From an uncultured Helicobacter sp. (lineage in GTDB: Bacteria > Campylobacterota > Campylobacteria > Campylobacterales > Helicobacteraceae), in contig CASFYB010000005.1 of assembly GCA_949298825.1 (NCBI GenBank), positions 30,755 to 94,754 on the forward strand: DNA of 64,000 bases, given 5' to 3'. Position 1 is the stretch's first letter, and each line of letters starts with the position of its first letter. The notes beneath the pieces are model-generated. The model was not told the DNA's origin, did no database searches, and saw only the letters and a list, made by a program, of their open reading frames with translations. A program made the translations under genes and the position numbers. This document shows, piece after piece, positions 1 through 11,539 of this stretch.

Positions 1-310
1 AAAAATTACAAACCATAATTAAATCCCGATTGTTTTTAGCAGAATCCTTTTTTAAATCTACCTTAAAATCATATAACCAACTTCTCACATCAATCAAGGC
101 AATACTCTCACCTCTAATGCTTAATATACCTAAGATAGCACTATCTTCTCCGCCTACTACATGAGCAAAGTCGCCTTCTTGATAAATCACTTCACGGATT
201 TTAAAAACATTGATTGCATAAATCTGGGCATCTGGCGCATCATCAAGACAAAAGCATAAAAACTGCGCCTCATTATTAATATGAGGCATATTCTGCGCAG
301 AATCCAGCAT
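1..310 (-). CDS. cheV: CheV/CheW-type chemotaxis coupling protein, N-terminal part (truncated by window edge)
   Basis: This gene starts at the ATG at 308-310 on the minus strand and runs off the left edge, so only the first 103 residues are visible. I translated it by hand. They resemble the start of a CheW-like domain: a short variable leader, a strand-rich segment around residues 17-40 (reading YAINVFKIREVI), and the characteristic GILSIRGESIALIDVR stretch at about 61-76. CheW-like domains link chemoreceptors to the CheA kinase. CheV proteins add a receiver domain, which would lie outside the window. A GAGGTAG ribosome binding site precedes the start. The gene is divergent from ligA, an arrangement also found in H. 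pylori, where the neighbour of ligA is a cheV gene. That context is the main reason for choosing CheV over plain CheW. Confidence 0.75.
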   Translation of the reverse strand, partial: MLDSAQNMPHINNEAQFLCFCLDDAPDAQIYAINVFKIREVIYQEGDFAHVVGGEDSAILGILSIRGESIALIDVRSWLYDFKVDLKKDSAKNNRDLIMVCNF

Positions 311-398
311 TACCTACCTCGAATACAAAATATTGGCCAAATTGTAGCACAGATTCTGCACATAGTTTCAAGCCACCCATAAGGCTATAAAACTATAA

Positions 399-2704
<2,306 letters not shown>

Positions 2705-2708
<4 letters not shown>

Positions 2709-3031
2709 CTCCCTTCTCCTTCTTTGGCATCTGATGAGAGTTTAAGCCCGATCACTCCAAGCACTAAAAGTATGATTAAAGCTATTTTTAAGTACGAGAC
2801 ATTGGCCTTAAATAGTATGATTTCACTACCTACGACAAGCACACTGCCAATCCCCACAAACAGAGTATAAGCGATACTTGTAGGCATCTTTTTACAGCCT
2901 AGGATTAAAGAATTAAACGAAATAAATAAAGCAAAGATAGTAGCCACTATCCCCCATGGATTATCAAAATAATGTTTTAGCCCGATCACCCAAAAAACTT
3001 CGGCAATCCCACCAAGCAGAATCCAAAACAT
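2705..3031 (-). CDS. Small multidrug resistance (SMR) family transporter, first subunit of a pair
   Basis: This is a 108-residue SMR protein with four predicted helices. The conserved glutamate is Glu11 in GGIAEVFWVIGLK, a form closer to the SugE/Gdx (guanidinium exporter) branch than to EmrE. I place the start at the ATG at 3029-3031 because AGAGGAG stands just upstream. A longer reading back to 3085 adds 18 charged residues unlike any SMR N-terminus. The charged C-terminal tail (SSDAKEGEGR) is absent from its partner, which gives the pair the asymmetry expected of a heterodimer with opposite topologies. The partner gene begins within its last four bases. Confidence 0.88.
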
Positions 3032-3138
3032 ATTTTCTCCTCTTAAGTTATAGAGGCGGATTCTATCACATTTTATTTTTATCAAATATTTAGAAAGTTT
3101 GAGAGATTTTAGAGGAAAAGAAGTAAGCCATCGCTCTA

Positions 3139-3161
3139 ACCACCCCCATAAAGGAGGTAGT
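3139..3161 (-). terminator. Hairpin after flaA, possible terminator
   Basis: Downstream of the flaA stop, the minus strand can fold into a nine-base-pair stem (ACTACCTCC against GGGGGTGGT, three G-U pairs) with a five-base loop. A U-run does not follow directly, so it could be an RNA-stabilising 3' hairpin rather than a classical intrinsic terminator. Confidence 0.45.
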
Positions 3162-3179
3162 CAAGAGTTTGCAAGAATC

Positions 3180-4742
3180 TTAGCTTAAAAGTCTGAGGAT
3201 GTTTTGCTGAACTGCATTTGCTTGGCTCATAGCATAGCTTCCAGACTGAGCAAGAATACTATATTTGTTGAACTCAGCAGATTCAGCAGCAAAGTCTACA
3301 TCACGGATACCACTTTCAGCAGCTTTAACATTAACTTGAGTAATGCTGATGTTATTTACTGTGCTTACCATTTGTCCTTGAACAGAACCAAGGTCTGCAC
3401 GAATTTTATCTAACATTTTTTGAGCTGATTCAGCAATATCCATAACAACCATAGCACCTCTAAGTGTTGTTACACCAGCGCCCATACCTGTGTTACCAGA
3501 AGCGATAACTGCATTGTAGTTAGCACCAGAAGCAGATTTTACAGAAGCGTTAAATCCACCCATAACATCACGAAGGTTTACAGTCGTAGCAGCAACATCA
3601 CCAACACCAAAGCCGATAGCAGAGTAACCCTGATTTTGAGAATCAGAAGCAGAAGCTACCACGATATCTCTAGAATCAAGACGAGTTAAAGATAGACGAC
3701 CAAAGTTTACAGATCCTTGATCTCCAGTAATGCTCTGACCACCATTAACGGTAGTAATAGCAGCTGCTACCTTTTCTCCACCTTGCTGATTGTTATCTTG
3801 AGGAGCTTCAGCTTTAAACACAATACCGCGTCCATCTACAGAACGAAGATTTAAGCGACCACTGCTATCAGTATAAGCCTCAACACCTGTATCAGAAGTT
3901 ACAGAGTTAATAGCTTGAACCAAACGACCATCAGAGTCACCTTTTCTGATACCTACAATGTTACCAATTTGCATACCATTGATAGTTACATTATTAAGTG
4001 CACCAGAAGCAATCTCTGTATCAGAAGTTGTGATTACATTTGCTTGAGCTCTAACACCAGTTTTGTTGCTGTTTTTATTGATAATTTCAGCCAAAGCTCC
4101 AATACCAGTACCTGCAGATGTAGAGATTTTAATACTCTCAAGTTTAACATCTCTGTTGCCATCAACTTGCTTAAAAGTTAAAGAAACTTCGCCAGATGCG
4201 GTAATCATCTTACCAGTATTGATATTAACCTGACCAATTTTATCAGATGTGGTTGCACCCACAGAAACTTTAATGCTTTGATTTGAATAAGCACCTACTT
4301 GGAACTCTTTGTTTGTCCATTGACCAGAAAGCAAAGCCTGACCATTGTAAGATGTAGTATTACCAATATTGTCAAGACCTTGGATTAGTCTGATAATGTC
4401 AGACTGAATAGCCTTTCTTGATTCTGTAGATTGACCATCTTGTGCAGCTTGTGTAGCTTTCACTTTAATAGTATCTAGAATCTTAAGTTGCTCATCCATA
4501 GCCTTATCAGCAATTTGGATAATACCCATACCCTCATTGGTATTTTGGATTGCTTGACCAAGAGCGTTTGCTTGAGAACGCAAAGAATCTGCAATTGTCA
4601 TACCAGAAGCATCATCTGCTGCCTTGTTGATTCTCAAACCTGAGCTTAATTTCTCAAGAGATCCTTTTAGTTTTGACTGAGTCAAGGCTGACTGTACGTG
4701 CGCATTCATCGCATTAATGTTTGTATTGACTTGAAAAGCCAT
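3180..4742 (-). CDS. flaA: Major flagellin FlaA
   Basis: FlaA is the main subunit of the flagellar filament and is exported through the flagellar type III apparatus without a cleaved signal. The protein is 520 residues. Its N-terminal D0/D1 region starts [20 protein letters not shown], and its C-terminus ends in [15 protein letters not shown], both near-identical to Helicobacter FlaA in my recollection. The variable surface-exposed middle is about residues 180-400. FlaB in this genus has a different N-terminal signature, so FlaA is preferred. A good ribosome binding site (AAAGGAG) precedes the ATG, and a sigma-28 promoter lies about 57 bases upstream. The gene is monocistronic, divergent from nadE. 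Confidence 0.95.
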   Translation of the reverse strand: MAFQVNTNINAMNAHVQSALTQSKLKGSLEKLSSGLRINKAADDASGMTIADSLRSQANALGQAIQNTNEGMGIIQIADKAMDEQLKILDTIKVKATQAAQDGQSTESRKAIQSDIIRLIQGLDNIGNTTSYNGQALLSGQWTNKEFQVGAYSNQSIKVSVGATTSDKIGQVNINTGKMITASGEVSLTFKQVDGNRDVKLESIKISTSAGTGIGALAEIINKNSNKTGVRAQANVITTSDTEIASGALNNVTINGMQIGNIVGIRKGDSDGRLVQAINSVTSDTGVEAYTDSSGRLNLRSVDGRGIVFKAEAPQDNNQQGGEKVAAAITTVNGGQSITGDQGSVNFGRLSLTRLDSRDIVVASASDSQNQGYSAIGFGVGDVAATTVNLRDVMGGFNASVKSASGANYNAVIASGNTGMGAGVTTLRGAMVVMDIAESAQKMLDKIRADLGSVQGQMVSTVNNISITQVNVKAAESGIRDVDFAAESAEFNKYSILAQSGSYAMSQANAVQQNILRLLS

Positions 4743-4798
4743 GTGTTACTCCTTTAAAAAAATAATCCAAAAGCGTCCTTGCATTTTGGTTAACACTA

Positions 4799-4825
4799 TA
4801 ATCGTTGCTTTTGCAATTTATTTTA
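4799..4825 (-). promoter_or_regulatory. Sigma-28 (FliA) promoter of flaA
   Basis: Read on the minus strand, TAAAATAA (4818-4825), an 11-base spacer and AACGATTA (4799-4806) match the sigma-28 consensus TAAA-N15-GCCGATAA in both boxes and spacing. It lies about 57 bases before the flaA start, so flaA is expected to be a late (class 3) flagellar gene, silenced by FlgM until the hook is complete. Confidence 0.75.
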
Positions 4826-4883
4826 ATTTTTTCTCAAAATTTTATTTGAATATTTTTTCAACTCATACATTAATTTAATTAAA

Positions 4884-4889
4884 TATAAT
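4884..4889 (+). promoter_or_regulatory. -10 box for nadE
   Basis: TATAAT lies 38 bases upstream of the nadE ATG in a very A/T-rich stretch shared with the divergent flaA promoter. There is no convincing -35. Confidence 0.45.
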
Positions 4890-4927
4890 AATCTCAAATA
4901 AAAAACTAGGCTAATCCAAAATCTAAT

Positions 4928-5725
4928 ATGAAAACAAAAACCATAAGACCTGAAATCACCCAATCTATGATCAACCAAATCACCACTTTTTTGCATGATG
5001 CAATCACAAAACGTGGTTTTAAACGTGCTATTTTTGGACTATCTGGAGGGGTTGATTCTGCTGTGGTGGCTAGACTTTGCACCCTTGCCTTAAAAGCAGA
5101 AAACTGCCTAGCCCTACTCCTGCCATCTAGGCATTCTAATCCTAAGAATTTGCAAGATGCGCTAGATTTTTGTACATATTTTAATCTTCCTTATAAGCTT
5201 ATCAAGCTAGAATCTTTTGAGCTAGCCTATAATCAAAACCTGCAAGATCAGGCAACCCCACTCACTTATGGAAATTTTTGTGCAAGAATGCGCATGAATG
5301 TGCTATATGACCAAAGCCAAAAGAACTCCAGCCTTGTTATTGGCACTAGCAATAAATCTGAACTTATGTTAGGCTATGGCACACTTTTTGGTGATCTAGC
5401 CTGTGCTATCAATCCCATCGCCCCTTTTTATAAGACTGAAATCTACAAGCTAGCCAAGCTCTTAGAAATACCTCAAAGCATCATTGCCAAAGCTCCCAGC
5501 GCTGATTTATACCCAAACCAAAGTGATGAAGGGGATCTAGGCTATAGCTATGAGCAGATTGATAAACTCTTAATAAGACTTGAGATGCTAAAAGAAGAAT
5601 CTATCCACCTACTTGAAAAAGAAGGTTTTGATCCCATCATGACACAATCAATTTTAAAAAGGATAAAAACCAATGCCTTTAAAAGAGAGTTGCCAGAGTT
5701 TTTCTCCTTCACATCCCTATCTTAA
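4928..5725 (+). CDS. nadE: NAD+ synthase, ammonia-dependent
   Basis: NadE converts nicotinate adenine dinucleotide, ATP and ammonia to NAD+, the last step of NAD synthesis. The 265-residue protein carries the PP-loop pyrophosphatase motif LSGGVDSA at about 38-45 and the later KAPSADLYPNQSDE segment typical of the family. There is no glutamine amidotransferase (nitrilase) domain, so it should use free ammonia, as expected in a genus whose members often produce ammonia. lpxK follows eight bases later, so the two genes are probably co-transcribed. Confidence 0.95.
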   Translation: MKTKTIRPEITQSMINQITTFLHDAITKRGFKRAIFGLSGGVDSAVVARLCTLALKAENCLALLLPSRHSNPKNLQDALDFCTYFNLPYKLIKLESFELAYNQNLQDQATPLTYGNFCARMRMNVLYDQSQKNSSLVIGTSNKSELMLGYGTLFGDLACAINPIAPFYKTEIYKLAKLLEIPQSIIAKAPSADLYPNQSDEGDLGYSYEQIDKLLIRLEMLKEESIHLLEKEGFDPIMTQSILKRIKTNAFKRELPEFFSFTSLS

Positions 5726-5733
5726 GGAAGACC

Positions 5734-6633
5734 ATGCGTTTTGTTGATTCTTATTTTTATAAACCAAATTTTTTGCAAAAATCTTTGGCCATCTTATTGC
5801 TTCCTTTGAGCCTGTTATATTTTATCTTATCGATTCTAAGGCGCAAGCTTAGCAAGTTTCAAGACTTTGGTATCCCAATTATCAGCGTGGGGAATCTCAT
5901 TGCTGGTGGTAGTGGCAAAACCCCTTTCATCATCGCTGCTGCTAAAGATTATGAAAAAGTGGTCATCATCACGCGTGGCTATAAACGCAAAACCAAGGGG
6001 CTAGTAGTTGTAAGCCAATGGGGGAAGATTCTAGTTTCAGCCAAAGAAGCAGGGGATGAGGCCTATTTGATTGCCAAAAGTCTTAAGAATGCTAGCATCA
6101 TAGCCTGCAAAAACAGAATCAAAGCCATAGAAAAAGCCAAAGAAATGGGGGCTTTGTGTATATTTTTAGATGATGGTTTTAGATTCAATTTCAAAAAGCT
6201 AAATATTTTATTAAAGCCAAAGCTTGAACCCTATTTTAGATTCTGCATTCCTAGCGGGATCTATCGAGAGAATCCAAATCTATACACACAGGCTGATCTA
6301 CTCATCCAAGAAGGGAAGGACTATAAGCGCCATGTTAGGCTAAAAAATGAAACACAAAGGATGATCCTACTTACAGCCATTGCCAATCCTTCAAGGCTGG
6401 ATTCTTTCTTGCCCAATGTCATAGATAAAATCTACCTGCCCGATCACAGTGATTTTAACATCCAAAAACTTAAAAAAATACTAGAAGAAAAACAGGCCAC
6501 ATCGCTGCTTATCACACAAAAAGATGCTGTAAAACTAGAAGATGCCAACCTCCCACTAAGCATATTAGAGCTAGAGCTAGAAATATCACCCTTCATAACA
6601 GAAGGCATCCATCAATACATCCATAGCATATAG
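5734..6633 (+). CDS. lpxK: Tetraacyldisaccharide 4'-kinase LpxK
   Basis: LpxK phosphorylates the 4' position of the lipid A disaccharide precursor to give lipid IVA, at the inner face of the cytoplasmic membrane. The 299-residue protein begins with a hydrophobic membrane-binding segment (about residues 14-34). Next comes the family's SVGNLIAGGSGKTP signature, a P-loop at about 58-64. TRGYKRK and the catalytic LDDGFRF region follow. An AAGGAAG ribosome binding site precedes the ATG. It is the second gene after nadE. It is slightly short compared with enterobacterial LpxK (about 325 residues) but similar to epsilonproteobacterial forms. Confidence 0.93.
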   Translation: MRFVDSYFYKPNFLQKSLAILLLPLSLLYFILSILRRKLSKFQDFGIPIISVGNLIAGGSGKTPFIIAAAKDYEKVVIITRGYKRKTKGLVVVSQWGKILVSAKEAGDEAYLIAKSLKNASIIACKNRIKAIEKAKEMGALCIFLDDGFRFNFKKLNILLKPKLEPYFRFCIPSGIYRENPNLYTQADLLIQEGKDYKRHVRLKNETQRMILLTAIANPSRLDSFLPNVIDKIYLPDHSDFNIQKLKKILEEKQATSLLITQKDAVKLEDANLPLSILELELEISPFITEGIHQYIHSI

Positions 6634-6692
6634 ACTTTTTTGATATTTTTTTGAGATAATAGCAACTAAACTTGACTCTATAAGGAGAATTT

Positions 6693-7724
6693 ATGAATCC
6701 CACCTTTAGCCTACTTTTTGGCGGAATGAGCTTTGAGCATGAAATCAGCATCATTAGCGCCATCACGATTAAAAATATCTTAAAAGATCATATCAAGCAT
6801 TTTATTTTTCTAGATTCCTCTCATCATTTCTACCTCATCCCCTCTGAGTTGATGAGGGCAGATTTTTTTGCACAAAAGGGTTACAAAAAATGCAAAAAGC
6901 TTGATTTATGCGAAAATGGCTTTCAGTCTTCTGGGATTTTTAAAACCTCAATCACTCCAGAATGCCTTATCAATCTTATTCATGGAGCAGATGGCGAGGA
7001 TGGAAGCCTGGCTGCCTTGCTTGACTTCTATAACATCCCCTTTATAGGACCTAGGGTTGAATCCTGTGTACTTAGCTTTAATAAAGCTCATACAAAAGCC
7101 CTTAGCAAAGAACGTGATATAGCCATACTAGATTATGAGGTAATCACACGCGATAATAAGCCTACATTACCTCTGCCGCTCATCTTAAAGCCAGCTTGTC
7201 TTGGTAGTAGCATTGGCATTAGTGTTATTAAAGAGCAAAAAGACCTAGATTATGGGCTTGATTGTGCTTTTGAATATGATGATTGTTTATTAGCAGAGCC
7301 CTTTATATCAGGGATAAAAGAATACAACCTTGCTGGATTTAAGGCTAATGGGGAGTATCATTTTTCCATCATTGAAGAGCCCCAAAAAACAGAAATGCTA
7401 GATTTTGATAAAAAATATTTAGATTTTTCTCGTGATACCAAGGCCATAGAGGCTAATTTAACAGAAGAACTCAAAAAAACAATGCAAGATTATTTTAAAA
7501 AGATTTATGAAAATACCTTTGAGGGTGCGCTGATTAGATGTGACTTTTTTGTCCATAAAAACAAAGTCTATCTCAATGAAATAAACCCCATCCCTGGCTC
7601 TCTAGCCCATTATTTATTTCAAGATTTTCAAAAATGCCTAAATCTACTTGCCAGCTCACTGCCAAAAAGACGAAAAATCTATGTTGACTACACCTATATC
7701 AATAAAATCAAAAAAGCAAAATAA
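6693..7724 (+). CDS. ddl: D-alanine-D-alanine ligase
   Basis: Ddl joins two D-alanines with ATP to make the dipeptide that MurF adds to the peptidoglycan precursor. The 343-residue ATP-grasp protein opens with the family's FGGMSFEHEISI motif. It contains the ATP-binding KPACLGSSIGISV loop near the middle and ends with the metal-binding EINPIPGSLAHYLF segment at about 308-321. An AAGGAGA ribosome binding site is present. The stop codon overlaps the next start (TAATG). Its product is the direct substrate of MurF, encoded three genes downstream. Confidence 0.96.
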   Translation: MNPTFSLLFGGMSFEHEISIISAITIKNILKDHIKHFIFLDSSHHFYLIPSELMRADFFAQKGYKKCKKLDLCENGFQSSGIFKTSITPECLINLIHGADGEDGSLAALLDFYNIPFIGPRVESCVLSFNKAHTKALSKERDIAILDYEVITRDNKPTLPLPLILKPACLGSSIGISVIKEQKDLDYGLDCAFEYDDCLLAEPFISGIKEYNLAGFKANGEYHFSIIEEPQKTEMLDFDKKYLDFSRDTKAIEANLTEELKKTMQDYFKKIYENTFEGALIRCDFFVHKNKVYLNEINPIPGSLAHYLFQDFQKCLNLLASSLPKRRKIYVDYTYINKIKKAK

Positions 7725-8437
7725 TGGCAAGTAAAACAATCACCTATCAAGATCATAGCTTTATAATAAGCTATGAGATCATCCAAAATGATGCTCCAAA
7801 AAATCTAGTATTTCTGCATGGATGGGGCAGCAATAAAGCCCTAATGATTCAGGCTTTTAAAAATTATTTTCCCAACTTTAATCACTGTTATATTGATTTA
7901 CCAGGCTTTGGCAAGAGCCCAAATGAAGTCCCGCTTTTTACTAAAGATTATGCCAATATTATCACGCTTTTTTTAAAGGCTATTCATCTTAAGGCTGATG
8001 TTATTTTAGGACATAGCTTTGGTGGAAAGGTCGCTGTGCTTTTAGATTCTGAGATTATTTTATTAAGCTCAGCTGGAATCTTAGAAAAAAAACCTCTGAA
8101 AGTAAGGATGAAAATCCTATGTGCCAAGCTTTTTAAAGCTTTAAAAATCAAAACTTCTTTTTTAAGAAGCAAGGATGCCAATAACCTTAATAGCGGGATG
8201 TATCAAACATTTAAAAATGTGGTTAATGAGGATTTTAGCTCTATTTTTGAAAATTTTAAACATAAGGCGAGCATCTTTTGGGGGATAGATGATAAGGCTA
8301 CAAGCCTTCAATCTGGCAAAAAAATCTCAAAACTTATTAAAAATAGTCGATTCTATGCGCTAGATGGGGATCATTTCTTTTTTTTGACCCAGGGAGAGAA
8401 GATACAATCACTCTATAGCCAAGGAGATATGCTATGA
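7724..8437 (+). CDS. Alpha/beta hydrolase of unknown substrate
   Basis: This is a 237-residue alpha/beta-fold hydrolase. The nucleophile elbow GHSFGG places Ser98, the oxyanion motif LHGWG is at 31-35, a candidate acid lies in GIDDKAT and the catalytic His in DGDHFFF near the C-terminus. The cap region (about 115-170) is short and basic. It sits between ddl and murF with start/stop overlaps on both sides, as in H. pylori. Translation is thus coupled to cell-wall synthesis genes, but the substrate is not known. Annotations as a 2-hydroxy-6-oxohepta-2,4-dienoate hydrolase reflect family similarity only. Confidence 0.85.
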   Translation: MASKTITYQDHSFIISYEIIQNDAPKNLVFLHGWGSNKALMIQAFKNYFPNFNHCYIDLPGFGKSPNEVPLFTKDYANIITLFLKAIHLKADVILGHSFGGKVAVLLDSEIILLSSAGILEKKPLKVRMKILCAKLFKALKIKTSFLRSKDANNLNSGMYQTFKNVVNEDFSSIFENFKHKASIFWGIDDKATSLQSGKKISKLIKNSRFYALDGDHFFFLTQGEKIQSLYSQGDML

Positions 8438-8709
8438 AACAAACTTTTCATATTCTTGTAAGTGGCATCGTGCAAGGAGTAGGATATAGAAAATTTGCCC
8501 AAGCAAAAGCAAATGAGCTTGATATCAAAGGAAGTGTCAAGAATCTAGCTACCCTAGAAGTAGAGATCTATGCCACTGCAGAACTTGAGATTTTAGAAGC
8601 TTTTATTTCATTATTAAAGATCGGGCCAGAGCGCGCCAAAGTACATGAAGTAAAATTTCAAAACCACTCTTTAATAAACTTTAATGATTTTCGTATTTTA
8701 AAGGATTAG
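8434..8709 (+). CDS. acyP: Acylphosphatase
   Basis: This small 91-residue enzyme hydrolyses acyl phosphates such as carbamoyl or acetyl phosphate. The signature GIVQGVGYRKFAQ contains the phosphate-binding Arg19, and GSVKNLATLEVEI contains the catalytic Asn37. Both are the residues required in the family. Usual length is 90-100 residues, so the gene is complete. Its ATG overlaps the stop of the hydrolase (ATGA), and murF begins two bases after its stop. It therefore belongs to the ddl-murF operon. Confidence 0.92.
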   Translation: MKQTFHILVSGIVQGVGYRKFAQAKANELDIKGSVKNLATLEVEIYATAELEILEAFISLLKIGPERAKVHEVKFQNHSLINFNDFRILKD

Positions 8710-8710
8710 T

Positions 8711-10198
8711 ATGGGCTTAATTATAGATTCTATAGTTTGTTGGGGCTTTAGCTTAGGCTTAAGTCTTTATTTAATCACTAATCTTCAATGGTATAACTAT
8801 AGTTTTTACCGCATTTTTACTAAACACCATAAATTAAGCTGGCATTTTTATTATTTCTTTTTACCACTTTTGCTTTTTGTTATTGCTGCAAGCGGTTATT
8901 CCAAAATTGGATTTTATATCTTTGGCATACTATGCTTTGGCTGCTATATACCATTTTTATTGCTATGGCATTTGCATCTAGATAAACGTCTTGTTTTTAC
9001 CCATCGTGTTATAAGCTTTTTTATCATTTTGCTCTTTTTGCTTTCGCTCCATCAAATAGTGTTTTCCTTAGGGCATTTTATCCCACTAAGCTTCCTCATA
9101 CCTGTTGTGCTATCCTTCATCCTTAGTGCACTCTATGAAAGATTATTATTCTCTAGGTATCTAGCCCTAGCCAAATCAAAAATCCGATCATCAAAAGATT
9201 TAAAAATCATCTCAATTACTGGTAGTTTTGGCAAAACCAGTATGAAAAACTTTCTTTATCAAATTTTGCGTACACAATTTAATGTCTATGCTACGCCAAG
9301 AAGCGTCAATACAATCAAAGGCATTGTTGGTGATATTAATGAAAATTTAGATTCTCAAACTCAAATCTATATCACAGAAGCAGGCGCTAGACAAAAGGGC
9401 GATATAAAGCAAATAGCCAACCTGCTTGATCCTCAATACATCATCATCGGAGAAATAGGGCCACAGCATATAGAGTACTTCAAAACTCTTGATAATATTG
9501 CTAAAACTAAATTTGAACTACTTGAGAGCAAACGCTTGCAAAAGGCTCTTATACACCAAGGCAGCGAGCTTATCTATAAAAATGATGCCCTCCCACCACA
9601 TATAACTAGGGATAAAATCATCCTCTACCCTGGTAACTTACAAAATATCCATACTACTTTAGAAAAAACAAGTTTTGATCTTGAGGTTAAAAAAGAGTTT
9701 ATACATTTTGAAACCAATATTTTAGGCACCTTTAATGTCTCTAATCTCGCTGCAGCGATCCTCATGGCTTCTCATCTTGGCGTAAATATCGAAAAAATTC
9801 AACGCTGTGTTGCCAATATGGAACCCATTGCCCATCGGTTACAAAAATCCATAGTAGGGGGCAAGATCATCTTAGATGATAGCTTTAATGGCAATCTTGC
9901 TGGCATGAAAGAAGCTATTAGAATCGCAGGGCTTCATACTGGTAAAAAAGTCATTATCACCCCTGGACTTGTCGAAAGCGATATCCCATCAAACATCGAG
10001 CTAGCCAAGGCTATTGATGAGGTTTTTGATTTGGCTATTATCACTGGTGAGCTAAACTCAAAGCTTCTTTCTGAATATATCAAGCGTCCTCAAAAAATTA
10101 TCCTTAAAAATAAGTCTCAACTAGAAAATATTTTACTAACCTCTACTTATAAGGGTGATTTATTGCTATTTGCAAATGATGCTCCAAACTTTATTTAG
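8711..10198 (+). CDS. murF: UDP-N-acetylmuramoyl-tripeptide-D-alanyl-D-alanine ligase MurF, membrane-anchored form
   Basis: MurF attaches the D-Ala-D-Ala dipeptide made by Ddl to UDP-MurNAc-tripeptide, completing the cytoplasmic pentapeptide precursor. The 495-residue protein has an unusual N-terminal region of about 150 residues with several hydrophobic helices. The catalytic Mur-ligase domain follows, with ATP-binding SITGSFGKTSMKNF at about 166-179 and the substrate segment ILDDSFNGNLAGM in the C-terminal half. Most MurF proteins are soluble and start with a substrate-binding domain instead. The membrane form is known in Helicobacter and relatives. The gene is tightly packed between acyP and the HIT gene. 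Confidence 0.92.
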   Translation: MGLIIDSIVCWGFSLGLSLYLITNLQWYNYSFYRIFTKHHKLSWHFYYFFLPLLLFVIAASGYSKIGFYIFGILCFGCYIPFLLLWHLHLDKRLVFTHRVISFFIILLFLLSLHQIVFSLGHFIPLSFLIPVVLSFILSALYERLLFSRYLALAKSKIRSSKDLKIISITGSFGKTSMKNFLYQILRTQFNVYATPRSVNTIKGIVGDINENLDSQTQIYITEAGARQKGDIKQIANLLDPQYIIIGEIGPQHIEYFKTLDNIAKTKFELLESKRLQKALIHQGSELIYKNDALPPHITRDKIILYPGNLQNIHTTLEKTSFDLEVKKEFIHFETNILGTFNVSNLAAAILMASHLGVNIEKIQRCVANMEPIAHRLQKSIVGGKIILDDSFNGNLAGMKEAIRIAGLHTGKKVIITPGLVESDIPSNIELAKAIDEVFDLAIITGELNSKLLSEYIKRPQKIILKNKSQLENILLTSTYKGDLLLFANDAPNFI

Positions 10199-10205
10199 GA
10201 TTAAG

Positions 10206-10706
10206 ATGCAACATATCTATGCTCCATGGCGCAACCAATACTTTGAAAACAAACCAGATTCTTGTGTGTTTTGCCATATTTCTAAGAATGAGCAAAATGA
10301 TGAGGAAAACTTTGTTTTCTATCGCGATGAGATATGCCTAGGTGTTATGAATCTCTACCCCTATACTCCAGGACATCTCCTCTTTATCCCTCATTCCCAC
10401 ATCGATAGTCCAGAATCCCTAGACCTCTCTTCATGGCTTCATATCCAGCACCTTGTCTATCAAAGCTGTCAGCTTTTATATGCTTTTGGAGCCCAAGGTA
10501 TTAACTATGGAATCAATATCAAAAAAAGTGCTGGTGCGGGCATCCCTGAACATTTACATTTGCATGTTCTACCACGCTATAATGGAGATACGAATTTTAT
10601 GAGCACGATTGTAGAGTGCAGAGTATATGGTAGTGACTTTCTTGCCACATATCAAAAAATAAAAACTTTAGCAAAAACTTATCTTAACCCTAAAAAGGAG
10701 GACTGA
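10206..10706 (+). CDS. HIT-family nucleotide hydrolase/transferase
   Basis: Histidine-triad proteins hydrolyse or transfer nucleoside-phosphate groups. The triad HLHLHVLPR puts the active histidines at about 116, 118 and 120. A CVFC pair near residue 20 resembles the zinc-binding Cys of the Ap4A-phosphorylase-like HIT branch. I use the ATG at 10206, giving 166 residues, because it follows AGGATTA and leads into the conserved IYAPWRNQYF start. A longer frame begins inside murF. It follows murF closely, and its TGA overlaps the next ATG (TGATG). Its substrate is unknown, though Ap4A-type dinucleotides are plausible. Confidence 0.87.
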   Translation: MQHIYAPWRNQYFENKPDSCVFCHISKNEQNDEENFVFYRDEICLGVMNLYPYTPGHLLFIPHSHIDSPESLDLSSWLHIQHLVYQSCQLLYAFGAQGINYGINIKKSAGAGIPEHLHLHVLPRYNGDTNFMSTIVECRVYGSDFLATYQKIKTLAKTYLNPKKED

Positions 10707-11539
10707 TGAGAAAAATTCTTTTTATTATGATGTTAGGCACTATTGCCCTAGCCAATCGCTATGATTATCTACTTTTTAGCAACAACTATACAGATGTAAG
10801 AAAAGGCATTGAGCTAGGTGCAAATGTCAATGCAACCCTAAGAGGTAGCACACCCCTTTATGATGCTTCTCGCAAAAATAATATGGAGATCTTATATCTG
10901 CTTATCAATCGCGGCGCAAGAGTAAATGCGATCTCTCATGGCGAAACCCCTCTGCATAAAGTCGTTCAATTTGGCAACTACCGCTTTGCTGAAGCCTTGC
11001 TAAAAGCAGGTGCTAAGCCAAACATCAAAGATACTATCCGTGGTAATACAGCCTTGCATTATGCAGTCTCTCGCAATGATAAAGCCATGATATCACTACT
11101 TATGAGCCATGGGGCTGATATGTATATTGCTAATGACAATGGTGATACACCAGCTAGATTTGTTCTAGCGCGAGTGCAGATTCCAGCTATGCAAGTGCAA
11201 AACAAATACCTCTCTATTGCCAGCAGTGCATTTTCAGTCGGCCAAGGTGCTGTGGGTCTATCTGCACGCAATCCTACTGATACCTTTATCACTATCACTG
11301 GTGCAGCCCTATATGTCAATGACAAGCTTGTTGCTGAAGTTGATCTTAATAAATCACTAGCACCAAGAAGTTCTGCAAGCATTACCTCTATGAATATCTC
11401 ACGAGATGCTTACCGCAGTATCTCAATCTCGCGTAATGGCACTGCTAATGTAAAATATGGCTTTGCTATTAAATATGTTATGGATGGCAGCACAAAAACC
11501 CTCTATGAAAGCACCAAAGCTTCATTAAAAATTTGGTAA
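10706..11539 (+). CDS. Secreted (periplasmic) ankyrin-repeat protein
   Basis: The 277-residue product starts with a short signal peptide (MRKILFIMMLGTIALA, cleavage after about residue 16). Three to four ankyrin repeats follow at about 34-150, recognisable by GSTPLYDASRKNN, GETPLHKVVQFGN and GNTALHYAVSRND. The last 110 residues are beta-rich and Ser/Ala-rich and resemble no family I recognise. Ankyrin repeats mediate protein-protein contacts, so this is probably a periplasmic binding or scaffold protein. The start overlaps the HIT gene stop, and the 3' end overlaps the convergent xseA by 15 bases. Function is unknown. Confidence 0.82.
   Translation: MRKILFIMMLGTIALANRYDYLLFSNNYTDVRKGIELGANVNATLRGSTPLYDASRKNNMEILYLLINRGARVNAISHGETPLHKVVQFGNYRFAEALLKAGAKPNIKDTIRGNTALHYAVSRNDKAMISLLMSHGADMYIANDNGDTPARFVLARVQIPAMQVQNKYLSIASSAFSVGQGAVGLSARNPTDTFITITGAALYVNDKLVAEVDLNKSLAPRSSASITSMNISRDAYRSISISRNGTANVKYGFAIKYVMDGSTKTLYESTKASLKIW

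Noticed and set aside
8378..8385. T8 tract in the hydrolase gene as a phase switch
   Set aside because: Eight T is common in this AT-rich genome, the gene has no surface role and the frame is intact. It is too short to call a contingency locus.
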